From NCBI RefSeq assembly GCF_949820605.1, contig NZ_CATKVU010000007.1, positions 372,001 through 436,000 of the forward strand: a stretch of 64,000 bases of DNA, written 5' to 3'. Both the position numbers and the translations under genes were made by a program. The notes below the pieces were generated by a model, which saw only the letters and a list, made by a program, of their open reading frames with translations, was not told the origin of the DNA and ran no database searches. Shown in pieces: positions 16,503 to 24,643 of this stretch. This DNA is from Segatella copri. Lineage in GTDB: Bacteria; Bacteroidota; Bacteroidia; Bacteroidales; Bacteroidaceae. Numbering within the stretch: the stretch's first letter is position 1; each line of letters starts with the position of its first letter.

Positions 16503-16983
16503 ATGAAGACTTATATAATAAATGAGTTTAGACGTTTAAAGTCTATAGCCAATAAAAAGGATTTTGTTTCTTTTGTGCAAAATTCTGAATGGATGGTTTT
16601 TAATGAAGACAAGGATGAAATAGAAAAATTTATCTTTGTTGATAAAGACAATGTATTGATATCCTTTAACGGGAAGTCGCAATATGCAAAGTGGCAATTT
16701 TTTCCTGTTAATTTTTCTCTTATATTGGATACTAAAAGAGAAAAAATCTTGTTTAATATTCTTTTTTTCAATACAGATATAATTGTGTTAAATATAGATA
16801 GCACAAATTGTTTTTGTTTTTTGATTAATACGAAATCTAATAGTTTACAAGATGTTTCGTATGAAAAGATACAATGGTATCTTGTAAAAAAATGCAATAT
16901 AGATATATTGTCAGAATTACAACGTGAGAAATATAAGCTGGAGATAAAAATTAGAAAAGAAAGACAAATAAAACGTGATAAGC
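16503..16983 (+). pseudogene. 5' part of a gene split by IS256 copy A
   Basis: The start is the ATG at 16503 (MKTYIINEF). The 160 codons before the insertion encode a soluble domain resembling the N-terminal half of the neighbour at 19200 (MKTYLFETL, xWxVFN, then xVLI[ST]xNG). Translation now runs into the element and stops at 17018. If the element and one TGATAAGC copy are removed, the frame continues exactly at 18359 into a membrane segment and a FISUMP domain. The intact protein would have been about 413 residues. Confidence 0.85.
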
Positions 16984-17044
16984 GAGAGTGTAAACTAAAC
17001 TGTGTCAAGCTACAATAAAAGTAGTTTAACACAGTTTTTATATT

Positions 17045-18250
17045 ATGGACAACTTAGAAATTGATTACAAGAAAGCAGCTCAGCAGTTGCGTAGTGGTGA
17101 AGCCTTATTTGGCAAGGACGGAGCATTAGCTCCATTGTTAGAGCGTATTCTCAACTCAGCTCTCGAAGGTGAGATGGACGCTCATTTAAGTGAAGAGGAA
17201 CGCTCTTCCGGCAACCGTCGTAATGGTAAGATGAGTAAGAAGGTTCAAACAAAATATGGTGAGGTCACTATAGAGACTCCTCGTGACCGAGACGGAACTT
17301 TCCAACCTGAGACCGTAAAGAAGCGTGAGACTATTCTTGCCAATGGCATGGCAGACCAGATTATTGAGATGTACGCCATGGGCACCAGCACACGTGACAT
17401 CAGCAGCTACTTTGAGCGTGAGTTCAACACAACTCTATCAGCCGATACAATCAGCTCTATAACAGACCGTGTATTACCCGAAATCACCGCCTGGAAGTCT
17501 CGCATGCTCGATCCTGTATATGCCATTTGCTGGCTTGATGCTATCCATTATAAGGTAAAGGATGAGAATGGCAGAGCTGTCACACGAGCCATTTACAACA
17601 TTCTTGGTATCAACAAGGAAGGCCAAAAAGAACTGTTAGGTATGTATGTGTCTAAGAGTGAAGGAGCTAACTTCTGGCTAGAAGTTCTTACGGATCTTCA
17701 GAACCGTGGTGTTCGAGACATCTTGATTTGTTGTATTGATGGTCTCAAAGGCTTCCCGGATGCCATCCAAAGCGTATTTCCTGAGAGTTCTGTGCAGCTC
17801 TGTATTGTCCATCAGATACGCAATTCTATCAAGTATGTTGGCAGTAAGCATCAAAAGGAGTTTATCAAGGATTTAAGAACAGTATATGGTGCAGTAAACA
17901 AAGACTCCGCTGCTGCTAATTTAGACCTGTTAGAGTCTAAGTGGGGAGAGATGTACCCAATTGTCATCAAGTCATGGCGTGACAATTGGGAACGTCTGAC
18001 AGAGTATTTCCAATATACTCCAACCATCCGTAAACTCATTTATACGACCAATACGGTTGAGGGGTATCACAGACAGGTAAGAAAGGTCACAAAGACTAAA
18101 GGGGTCTTTCCTACGGATAATTCTTTGGAGAAGCTTGTGTACTTAGCTTACCGCAACATCCGTAAGAAATGGACTATGCCACTGGCAAATTGGGGACAAA
18201 TTTCTCAACAAATGGCAATAAAATTTGGAGATAGATTTAAAATTATGTAA
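17045..18250 (+). CDS. IS256-family (Mutator-type) transposase, copy A
   Basis: A 401-residue transposase of the Transposase_mut family. DDE residues lie in CWLDAIHYKVKD (near 154), CCIDGLKGFPDA (near 224) and TTNTVEGYHRQVRK (near 335). It differs from the copy at 24705 by only a handful of residues (for example E/D near 45, T/A near 326, P/S and M/L near the C-terminus). It appears complete. Confidence 0.96.
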   Translation: MDNLEIDYKKAAQQLRSGEALFGKDGALAPLLERILNSALEGEMDAHLSEEERSSGNRRNGKMSKKVQTKYGEVTIETPRDRDGTFQPETVKKRETILANGMADQIIEMYAMGTSTRDISSYFEREFNTTLSADTISSITDRVLPEITAWKSRMLDPVYAICWLDAIHYKVKDENGRAVTRAIYNILGINKEGQKELLGMYVSKSEGANFWLEVLTDLQNRGVRDILICCIDGLKGFPDAIQSVFPESSVQLCIVHQIRNSIKYVGSKHQKEFIKDLRTVYGAVNKDSAAANLDLLESKWGEMYPIVIKSWRDNWERLTEYFQYTPTIRKLIYTTNTVEGYHRQVRKVTKTKGVFPTDNSLEKLVYLAYRNIRKKWTMPLANWGQISQQMAIKFGDRFKIM

Positions 18251-18298
18251 CTTTGCAGCCGAAAAGGCTTCCCTGCTGGGGGCATGCCCCCAGCAGGG
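18224..18298 (+). promoter_or_regulatory. Outward-facing promoter and 28-base palindrome inside IS256 copy A
   Basis: TTTG (18224-18227), 20 bases and TAACTTTG (18248-18255) match the Bacteroidetes promoter consensus and point out of the element. Just beyond lies the perfect palindrome CCCTGCTGGGGGCA/TGCCCCCAGCAGGG (18271-18298), which could form a strong hairpin in the transcript. The same arrangement is present in copy B (from about 25884). Confidence 0.6.
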
Positions 18299-18358
18299 AG
18301 TGGGAATGAAAGTTAAGAACAAGCCTTGACACAGTTTAAATTACACCCCCTGATAAGC

Positions 18359-19119
18359 TCATACAAAAGCGTAATGATAAGTATTTGTTTATAGGTTTTA
18401 TTGCTTTTGTCGCAATCCTATTTTTGCTTTTTATTGGGAATGTAATATACAATTATATAGAATATTGGAAAAAGCATCCAAGATTATATACAACAGAAAT
18501 CAAAAATCGAAAAGCGGTTGATTTAGGGTTAAGTGTACAATGGGCTTCTTGTAATGTTGGTGCAAACAATCCTGAAGAATCAGGTAATTATTATGGGTGG
18601 GGAGAACCTACTGGACAAGACGTTTTTGATGGGAAAGAACTTGTAGGAGATTTAAATAGTCGATTTCCATCACGTGATGCGGAAACATGTCCACCACTTT
18701 ATATCACAAATACAAAGTACGATATAGCAAAAGTTAATTGGGGCGGAAAATGGCGTATGCCTACAAAAAAAGAATGTAGAGAACTTATTACAAAATGTAA
18801 GATTTATCTCACAGAATTAAATGGTAAAAAGGTGGCGAAAATAATAGGACCAAATAATAATTATATAATTCTTCCATCAGCAGGGTTTGTTGATGGAACT
18901 TCAGGAAATTGGATTTTGAAAGATAATGAATATTCAATATATTTATATACAGGTCAATTGTATTTTAATAACTGTTATCAATTTAATGACGATAATCCTG
19001 CTGCATATTTATTTATTGGTGAAACATACAATGACAATATGGATTTTGTTAGAAAAAGTAAAATAGATTGTATTGAAAGATATAGAATGCTTCAAGTTAG
19101 AGCTGTATGCGATAAATAA
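18359..19119 (+). pseudogene. 3' part of the split gene: membrane segment plus FISUMP domain
   Basis: The codons resume at 18359 (LIQKRNDKYLFIG). A membrane helix is followed by a FISUMP/paralogous domain with its usual marks: AVDLGLSVQWASCNVGA, YYGWGEP, WGGKWRMPTKKE, and a final QVRAVCDK. An internal ATG at 18385 leaves a 244-codon frame that could still be expressed from the IS-borne promoter. FISUMP domains are common in Bacteroidetes surface or kinase-linked proteins and have no firm function. Confidence 0.8.
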
Positions 19120-19199
19120 TGAAATTCTATGAATCTTTAATTTCTAGTAAATATACTTGCCTAATATATTAAGCAAGAGTAACATTTTAGTAAATGGTT

Positions 19200-19961
19200 A
19201 TGAAGACATATTTGTTTGAGACATTAAATCGCTATAAAAGGTTCTCGGAGAGCCTTGATGCGAAAGCTGTGCTTTCCAACAAAGCATGGATAGTTTTTAA
19301 TGATGAAGGTGAAAAGCAAGTGTATATCTTTCAAGAGAATGGAACCGTATTGATAACAACGAACGGCATAGGTTCTGTTAAGACTTGGAAATATATACTT
19401 GCAAACAAGTCGATTCTTATCAAAGGTGACGGAAATAGTTTTGTGATGCTTCGTACCGCATTTGTTGACGAAAATATCCTAGCCTTCCAGTTGGATGGTA
19501 CGGATAGATACGCTTTCATGATAGATGAAAACAACAAAGCGTTGTTTGCTCCAAAAACTTTGGAAGAACTAAATACATATTTAGTGGATAAACTAGATAA
19601 GGAAAAGCAGAAGCAGATTGAACAACAGAATAAAGACAATGAGCTTGCTGAAAAAGCTAAACAAGAAGCAAATCGCGAAAGGGCAGAGAAAATAAAGGCC
19701 GAGATACAAATAAAATACCAAGATCCCAAAAAGACAAAGGCTATATTCTTTGGTGTTTTAGGCTTTCTTCTTTATGTTCTAGCAGCAGATGCTTGTTTGG
19801 GATTAAGAGATTGGCTTGGAAGCGTACTCACTTTAATATTTGCTATTGCATCTACTTGTTTTTGCATATATTATTCTAACCAAGGTGAACATGCTTTTGA
19901 ACAAAAGATAAAGGAATATAAGGATGACAATCCTGATGATCCTTGTGTTGCATATTTATAA
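19200..19961 (+). CDS. Protein with PH-like N-domain, coiled coil and two C-terminal membrane helices
   Basis: The start is set at the second ATG (19200, MKTYLFE) by analogy with the related gene at 16503; 19194 is also possible. It is 253 residues. Residues 1-120 form a beta-rich domain like that of the split gene; 130-170 are a Lys/Glu/Gln-rich coiled coil; two hydrophobic helices lie at about 180-220. It probably presents a soluble domain at the inner membrane. Its relation to the split gene suggests a family with swapped C-terminal modules. The function is unknown. Confidence 0.65.
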   Translation: MKTYLFETLNRYKRFSESLDAKAVLSNKAWIVFNDEGEKQVYIFQENGTVLITTNGIGSVKTWKYILANKSILIKGDGNSFVMLRTAFVDENILAFQLDGTDRYAFMIDENNKALFAPKTLEELNTYLVDKLDKEKQKQIEQQNKDNELAEKAKQEANRERAEKIKAEIQIKYQDPKKTKAIFFGVLGFLLYVLAADACLGLRDWLGSVLTLIFAIASTCFCIYYSNQGEHAFEQKIKEYKDDNPDDPCVAYL

Positions 19962-20062
19962 TAGGGTATGAACTTGAGGCACTAAAGATGCTGCATCACT
20001 AGAGTTCGGATAAAATCTCGGAAGAGGTACCAGGTTTGTAATGGATACGTTAAAATTGATAA

Positions 20063-20500
20063 ATGATGAAAAAATATATAATAAAAACAAGAATTAGGAA
20101 TATCCGTTATGAAATGATAGATTACGAATATTCGTATAGTGTAGGTGAATTAGAACCCTTTTATCAGGGACTTGCTATCTTTAGAGGTCGTAATCTGTTT
20201 GAAAAGAATTATGACTACTATATAGTTAATGAAAATTTTGAAGATCATTTTTATAAGGTTTTTGTTGCAGAAAAAGATACAAATATATTTATTCAGAGAG
20301 ATAAAAATATGTATTTCATTGTTTCTGCAATGGAAAAATGCAATTATAGAACATTTCCTGGTAAAGACAGAGAGACAGAATGGGATTTGCGTCCAATAAT
20401 TCTTGCTGTTTTAGATCCTGGTGGAAATCTCCTGTCAAAAGATGATATGCAAGTCTATATAAAGTCGAATGTAATTATTCCTTATTCTTCTAATAAATAG
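20063..20500 (+). CDS. Unrecognised protein (145 residues)
   Basis: A soluble, tyrosine-rich, probably beta-rich protein (repeated DYYIV, FYKVFVAEKD, MYFIVSAMEK). There is no signal peptide and no family is recognised. It lies among decayed accessory genes with low GC content. The paired ATG codons (20063, 20066) leave the exact start open. Confidence 0.5.
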   Translation: MMKKYIIKTRIRNIRYEMIDYEYSYSVGELEPFYQGLAIFRGRNLFEKNYDYYIVNENFEDHFYKVFVAEKDTNIFIQRDKNMYFIVSAMEKCNYRTFPGKDRETEWDLRPIILAVLDPGGNLLSKDDMQVYIKSNVIIPYSSNK

Positions 20501-20501
20501 A

Positions 20502-20597
20502 ATTAAGGTTCATGGACTAACTGAAGTTGCAGATGGGAAAGATGCGAGTGCTGTAAAAGGTGTAAAGGCTAAGTGGTCTTACTCTGCATACAAATAA
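20502..20597 (+). pseudogene. Orphan C-terminal coding remnant
   Basis: Directly after the previous stop another frame is open and reads GLTEVADGKDASAVKGVKAK then WSYSAYK before TAA at 20595. The composition looks like a real protein end, but there is no start codon. It may be the tail of a lost gene, such as an end left by cassette exchange. It could also be chance. Confidence 0.3.
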
Positions 20598-20641
20598 TCT
20601 TAAAAAACTAGTTTGACTAATTTTGTTAGCTGAGATTTATG

Positions 20642-20649
20642 TAACTTTG
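20642..20649 (+). promoter_or_regulatory. -7 promoter element of the PIN-like gene
   Basis: TAACTTTG followed by CATC fits the Bacteroidetes -7 element. The next ATG (20703) is 53 bases downstream. Confidence 0.5.
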
Positions 20650-20702
20650 CATCTGGATAAACCAGAATAGTTTTGGAGTCCATTAAAACAAAAAAAATAA
20701 TT

Positions 20703-21557
20703 ATGAATAAATTTATGAATTATAAAAAGTGGACGAGGCATAAGAAAAAACTGCGCCATAGAAGAAAGCAAACTTTAAAATGTATTGTTCCTTTTCGGAT
20801 TATACCAGATACCAATATTTGGTATAAACTTGGTACGGATGAATGTTTGTTTATGCATGTGAAAGACTATCTTTTCCCAACCTATGTAAATTTATGGGAA
20901 TTGACTAATACGGGTAGTTTGGTTAGTAAGTTCTCTGTGGTAAGGCGAGCAATTCAAAAGATGTTGCAGTGTAAAGATCTGTTACTTTTTGTAGAGCCTT
21001 TGAAATATCTAATAGAATTGTCAAATAAGAATTGTAGTCTTGGTAGAAGGGAATATGTGAAGCAGTTGTTTCTTATGGCTCAAAAAGTATCTGATGGTGC
21101 GGCTATCAAAGAGGAACTGCAATCTGAATTTGAACTTTATATAAATAAAGCAAAAGAAGAAATGCAGAATGTAGAAATTAAGGTTAATGAGATGGCTGTT
21201 GAATGTGAAATGAAAATTAAAAATAATCAAAAACATAGAAAATTATTAACTTTACCTATGGTGTATCAACTCGTGAATTCTTGGGCTGATACAGCAACCA
21301 ATGGACGGTATAAGTTGAAAAAATATATATTATCTAATAACGAGTTGTTTTTTAAGGTGTTGGATTATTATTTTAAATGTTTAGAGGTTGGTCAGTATAA
21401 ATGGCAACGTAATGACCTTTTCGATTTGTTCAATATGGCATATGTCAGAAAAGGAGATAAATATTGGACTCATGAAAAGAAATGGCTTAAACTGATAAAG
21501 GAAGCTGGTTGTGAGCAATATTTGTATATAGACGAAGATAGAAAAAAAGGAGAATAA
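20703..21557 (+). CDS. PIN-like domain protein
   Basis: Starting at the ATG at 20703 (284 residues), a very basic N-terminus leads into IPDTNIWYKLG (Asp36), the hallmark first strand of PIN-domain nucleases. A conserved-looking acidic position lies in VNLWELT (near 64). Late acidic residues in NDLFDLFNMAYV (near 244) could complete the metal site. The centre (130-200) is a long helical insertion. PIN domains are often RNases of toxin-antitoxin or defence systems. The family here is divergent and no antitoxin is recognisable. The gene precedes the kinase gene by 13 bases, so they may be co-expressed. Confidence 0.55.
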   Translation: MNKFMNYKKWTRHKKKLRHRRKQTLKCIVPFRIIPDTNIWYKLGTDECLFMHVKDYLFPTYVNLWELTNTGSLVSKFSVVRRAIQKMLQCKDLLLFVEPLKYLIELSNKNCSLGRREYVKQLFLMAQKVSDGAAIKEELQSEFELYINKAKEEMQNVEIKVNEMAVECEMKIKNNQKHRKLLTLPMVYQLVNSWADTATNGRYKLKKYILSNNELFFKVLDYYFKCLEVGQYKWQRNDLFDLFNMAYVRKGDKYWTHEKKWLKLIKEAGCEQYLYIDEDRKKGE

Positions 21558-21570
21558 AGAAGAAAGAGCT

Positions 21571-22932
21571 ATGCAATATCCGTTAATTTCAGAATATGTT
21601 AGAGCCATACAAGATGCTAGTAACAATCTTGATGAGTTGGCTCATTTGGTACCAGTGCTAGATGATCATGGTGAACCATATCGTAGCAGTGGCGCCTTTG
21701 CTGTCGTGTTCAAAATGAAAGATGAACAGACAGGGAAATGCTATGCCTTAAAGTGTTTTACTGAAGAACAAGAAGGTAGAGCTGAGGCTTATCGCCAGAT
21801 TGCAGATGAGTTGGAGTTCGTAGATTCTTCTTATATTACTTCTGTAAAGTACTTAGACAAAGAAATCTTCGTAGATAGCAGTTGTGAGGAAGACGAATTT
21901 CCTGTTCTTCTGATGGATTGGATTGATGGTGAAACAATGGAGAATTACATTGCAGAAAACTATCAAGACAATTATGCCATGGCTATGCTTTGCTATCGCT
22001 TTTGCAAAATGGCTGCATGGCTACGTTCTCAGCCATTTGCTCATGGTGATATTAAGCCAGACAATATCATGGTTCGTCCTGATGGAAATCTGACTTTGGT
22101 AGATTATGATGGTATGTTTGTTCCTGCCATGAAGGGACAGAAGTCTCCAACATTTGGTACAAAGGACTTTTCTCATCCTTTGAGAACCGTCGATGATTTT
22201 GATGAAAGTATTGATGACTTTGCTTTGGCAAGCATCGCTTTATCCTTGAAAGCTATTTCATTGGAATCTTCTTTGCTTGATGAATATGGTGCTACAGATA
22301 GATTACTTTTCTCTGCTGAGGATTATCGTGACTTAAGTAAGAGTAAAATCATGTCTACTTTACAAGGCTTTATGTACGATGAAGATATAATGCACCTTCT
22401 TTCTATTTTTTTTATGGTATGTACAAAAAGAAAATTACCGAAGAGCGTTAATAGATATTTTAGGTTGCTTAATCGGTTAACTGAGAAAATGTTATCAGAG
22501 GTTACTGATGATGTTTGGAAAAACTCAATTGTTGATGAATATGGAGTAAGATATAGTAACGATGGGACTTTATTATTGTCAGGGTCTGATCTGTTGGTTG
22601 ATAATTATTCAATTCGTCAAGGTACCAAGATGATATGTTTAAGTGCGTTTGACTTTAACCAAAAAATTAAATTTTTGAATATTCCTGATAGTGTTGAGTA
22701 TATTGCGGATTCTGCATTTTCAGCTTGTATGAATTTGGTAGGTGTGTCTTGCCCAAAGTCTTTATCATATATTGGTGTCGGGGCCTTCGATAGTTGTGAC
22801 TCTTTGCGATTAATATCTAATATAAATGAAAATGTAATAATTCGTGAAGGAGCTTTTCACGGATGTAAAAATATGGATATTTTTACTAAGCAAAGATTTG
22901 AAAAATCTTTTGGCAAGGAGGTGTTCGAATGA
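21571..22932 (+). CDS. Protein kinase-like protein with C-terminal BspA-type leucine-rich repeats
   Basis: The 453-residue protein has an N-terminal Hanks-type kinase fold. It shows a loop RSSGAFAVVFK (38-48), Lys61 (YALKCF), a catalytic loop HGDIKPDN (158-165) and DYDG (178-181) in place of DFG. Residues about 370-445 are leucine-rich repeats of the BspA type (LNIPDSVEYIADSAFSAC, LSYIGVGAFDSCDSL). HGD replacing HRD is common in bacterial kinases of this type. The stop overlaps an ATG of the next gene (ATGA at 22929). A truncated copy lies at 16214. The substrate is unknown; defence or signalling is plausible. Confidence 0.8.
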   Translation: MQYPLISEYVRAIQDASNNLDELAHLVPVLDDHGEPYRSSGAFAVVFKMKDEQTGKCYALKCFTEEQEGRAEAYRQIADELEFVDSSYITSVKYLDKEIFVDSSCEEDEFPVLLMDWIDGETMENYIAENYQDNYAMAMLCYRFCKMAAWLRSQPFAHGDIKPDNIMVRPDGNLTLVDYDGMFVPAMKGQKSPTFGTKDFSHPLRTVDDFDESIDDFALASIALSLKAISLESSLLDEYGATDRLLFSAEDYRDLSKSKIMSTLQGFMYDEDIMHLLSIFFMVCTKRKLPKSVNRYFRLLNRLTEKMLSEVTDDVWKNSIVDEYGVRYSNDGTLLLSGSDLLVDNYSIRQGTKMICLSAFDFNQKIKFLNIPDSVEYIADSAFSACMNLVGVSCPKSLSYIGVGAFDSCDSLRLISNINENVIIREGAFHGCKNMDIFTKQRFEKSFGKEVFE

Positions 22933-23516
22933 TTATAGTAGAATCTAAACGAAGGAAGTGAGAGAATATCTTAAAGAAATATTCCGATGCAATTATTGCA
23001 GATGTGACGAGTCATGCGGAAGAAGATGACTTAATAAAGTTGAGTGCGTTCTATCCTCATGATGGTATACTAGGTCCTTTCCATTATAGTTTTCAAACAA
23101 CTATCTTAGAACACTGTTTTACGAAATTGGCATGTCTCGGTAATCCGCCAAGATTGGTAAGCTGCAAAGACCCGTTGGAAGAAGAAGGCTTTAGAAATGG
23201 TGAAATTGTGTTAGATGGTTCGTCTGTAGTTTTTGCTGCCAGCGATGCTTTATCTCATTGTATTTTAATGATGTATGAGTTAGCTCATTATAAGGAATTT
23301 AGCGAAGAACTTGCAGAGGAATATCTAAAGCAGTCTGGTAATTCTCAATTACTAAAGACGGCAGAAACATTGAGGTCTAATTTCAAGAACGACGTTATTG
23401 ATAAATTAATTCAAGCATCTGATAATCAATTAACTTTTGAGGAATATCTCAAAGGATTATATCACCAAGGAGTGATTGATATGGATGACTTTACGATTTG
23501 TTGGTTGTATGAATAG
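22929..23516 (+). pseudogene. Gene with in-frame stop at codon 11 (possible DUF6939-like)
   Basis: An ATG at 22929 overlaps the kinase stop and opens MIIVESKRRK. The codon at 22959-22961 is TGA, and the same frame continues as ENILKKYSDAIIADVTSHAEE and on to 23516. Joined, this looks like a normal protein start, so TGA is probably a point mutation. A GTG at 23004 could restart a 170-residue product. From memory the MIIVE-K-R-K...AD-TS start fits an uncharacterised Bacteroidetes family (perhaps DUF6939) found near ADP-ribosylglycohydrolases, as here. Confidence 0.65.
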
Positions 23517-23523
23517 AAAAAAT

Positions 23524-24459
23524 ATGAAAAATGAAACTATAAAAGAACGATTCCTCGGCACAATCTTTGGGCAAGCTGTAGGAGATGCCTTGGGACTGAG
23601 CACGGAGTTTATGTCCAAGCAAGAGGTGGATCGTTTTTATCCTAATGGGATAGAGGACTATTCACAAATCGTGCAGGATGATCATCGTCGTCGTTGGCAA
23701 AGAGGCGATTGGACTGATGATACCGACATGATGCTATGCATCTTAGATTCCTTTGTGGCTTGTCAAAAGGTAGATATTTTTGATATTGCCAGAAGGTTTA
23801 AGGAATGGATGATGAACGGAGGCATGGGAATTGGCCGGCATACTTATAATGTAATGGCTCTTGGCGACTATACTTCGAATCCACAGAAGGCCGCAGAGAT
23901 TATCTGGAAAATGGGAAAGAAAAAAGCAGCAGCTAATGGAGCCGTCATGAGAACTTCGGTGGTAGGGCTTCTGAAGGAAAATATGACTAGTAATGCTGAG
24001 AATATCTGTAAGTTAACTCATTATGATCCTCGCTGTGTGGGCTCTTGCGTTATCATTTCTTCTATCATACATACTCTTGTCTTTGAAGACAGGATATTGG
24101 ATTATGAAGATGTGATTGGCATTGCCAAACAATATGATGAACGAATCGTTCCATTTATTGACTTGGCATATCATGAAGGTCTGGATTCTTTGTGTCTGGA
24201 TGAAGAAAAGAGTATGGGATATACGCTCAGAACTTTAGGGGCTGTCCTATGGGCTTATTGGCATGCAACCTCGTATAAAGAGGGTATTCTGAAGATTGTT
24301 TTATCAGGAGGAGATGCGGATACAAATGCAGCTGTAGCTGGTGCTATTTTGGGCGCTAAATTTGGAATATGCCATATTCCTGAAGAATGGAGGAATGGTC
24401 TTCTCCATGCTTCTATGCTCCATAACAAGGTGCAGAATTTATATGCAATGCTCCGATGA
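23524..24459 (+). CDS. ADP-ribosylglycohydrolase (ARH/DraG family)
   Basis: From the ATG at 23524 the protein is 311 residues. Metal-binding motifs of the family are clear: GDWTDDTDMM (61-70) and SGGDADTNAAVAGA (near 262-275). The N-terminal FLGTIFGQAVGDALG is also typical. It should remove ADP-ribose from proteins or process related nucleotides, with two Mg2+ ions bound by these acidic residues. It follows the broken gene by 7 bases and may have been translated together with it and the kinase. The substrate here is unknown. Confidence 0.88.
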   Translation: MKNETIKERFLGTIFGQAVGDALGLSTEFMSKQEVDRFYPNGIEDYSQIVQDDHRRRWQRGDWTDDTDMMLCILDSFVACQKVDIFDIARRFKEWMMNGGMGIGRHTYNVMALGDYTSNPQKAAEIIWKMGKKKAAANGAVMRTSVVGLLKENMTSNAENICKLTHYDPRCVGSCVIISSIIHTLVFEDRILDYEDVIGIAKQYDERIVPFIDLAYHEGLDSLCLDEEKSMGYTLRTLGAVLWAYWHATSYKEGILKIVLSGGDADTNAAVAGAILGAKFGICHIPEEWRNGLLHASMLHNKVQNLYAMLR

Positions 24460-24492
24460 GAATTTCATCTCTGCTGTTCATAAAATATAATA

Positions 24493-24519
24493 GCGCTGTA
24501 TCGGTGTTCGGTACAGCGC
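24493..24519. terminator. Bidirectional terminator between convergent genes
   Basis: GCGCTGTA (24493-24500) pairs with TACAGCGC (24512-24519). A-rich and T-rich tracts flank both sides, and genes converge on it from left (ADP-ribosylglycohydrolase) and right (split minus-strand gene). Confidence 0.6.
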
Positions 24520-24643
24520 CATCAAAAAGTTCGTTTGTTGATTTAGTTTCTATAGTTGTACTCATTTCAATAACTCTAGAATAAATCAGCCAATACTATG
24601 GAGATGATTCCTGATGCAACAGCACTTAAAATCCATAGTAAGA

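Larger units (their letters stand above)
16984..18350 (+). mobile_element. IS256-family insertion sequence, copy A (1367 bp)
   Basis: Imperfect terminal inverted repeats share GTGTAA, two variable bases, then TAAACTGTGTCAAG (16988-17007; reverse complement at the right end). An 8-base target duplication TGATAAGC flanks the element at 16976-16983 and 18351-18358. One transposase gene fills it. A copy of the same length lies at 24644. The insertion is recent enough that the target gene can be rejoined in frame. Confidence 0.95.

Noticed and set aside
17851-18039. 62-codon minus-strand frame inside the IS256 transposase (also at 25511)
   Set aside because: It is duplicated only because the element is; it is antisense to the transposase with no start signals.
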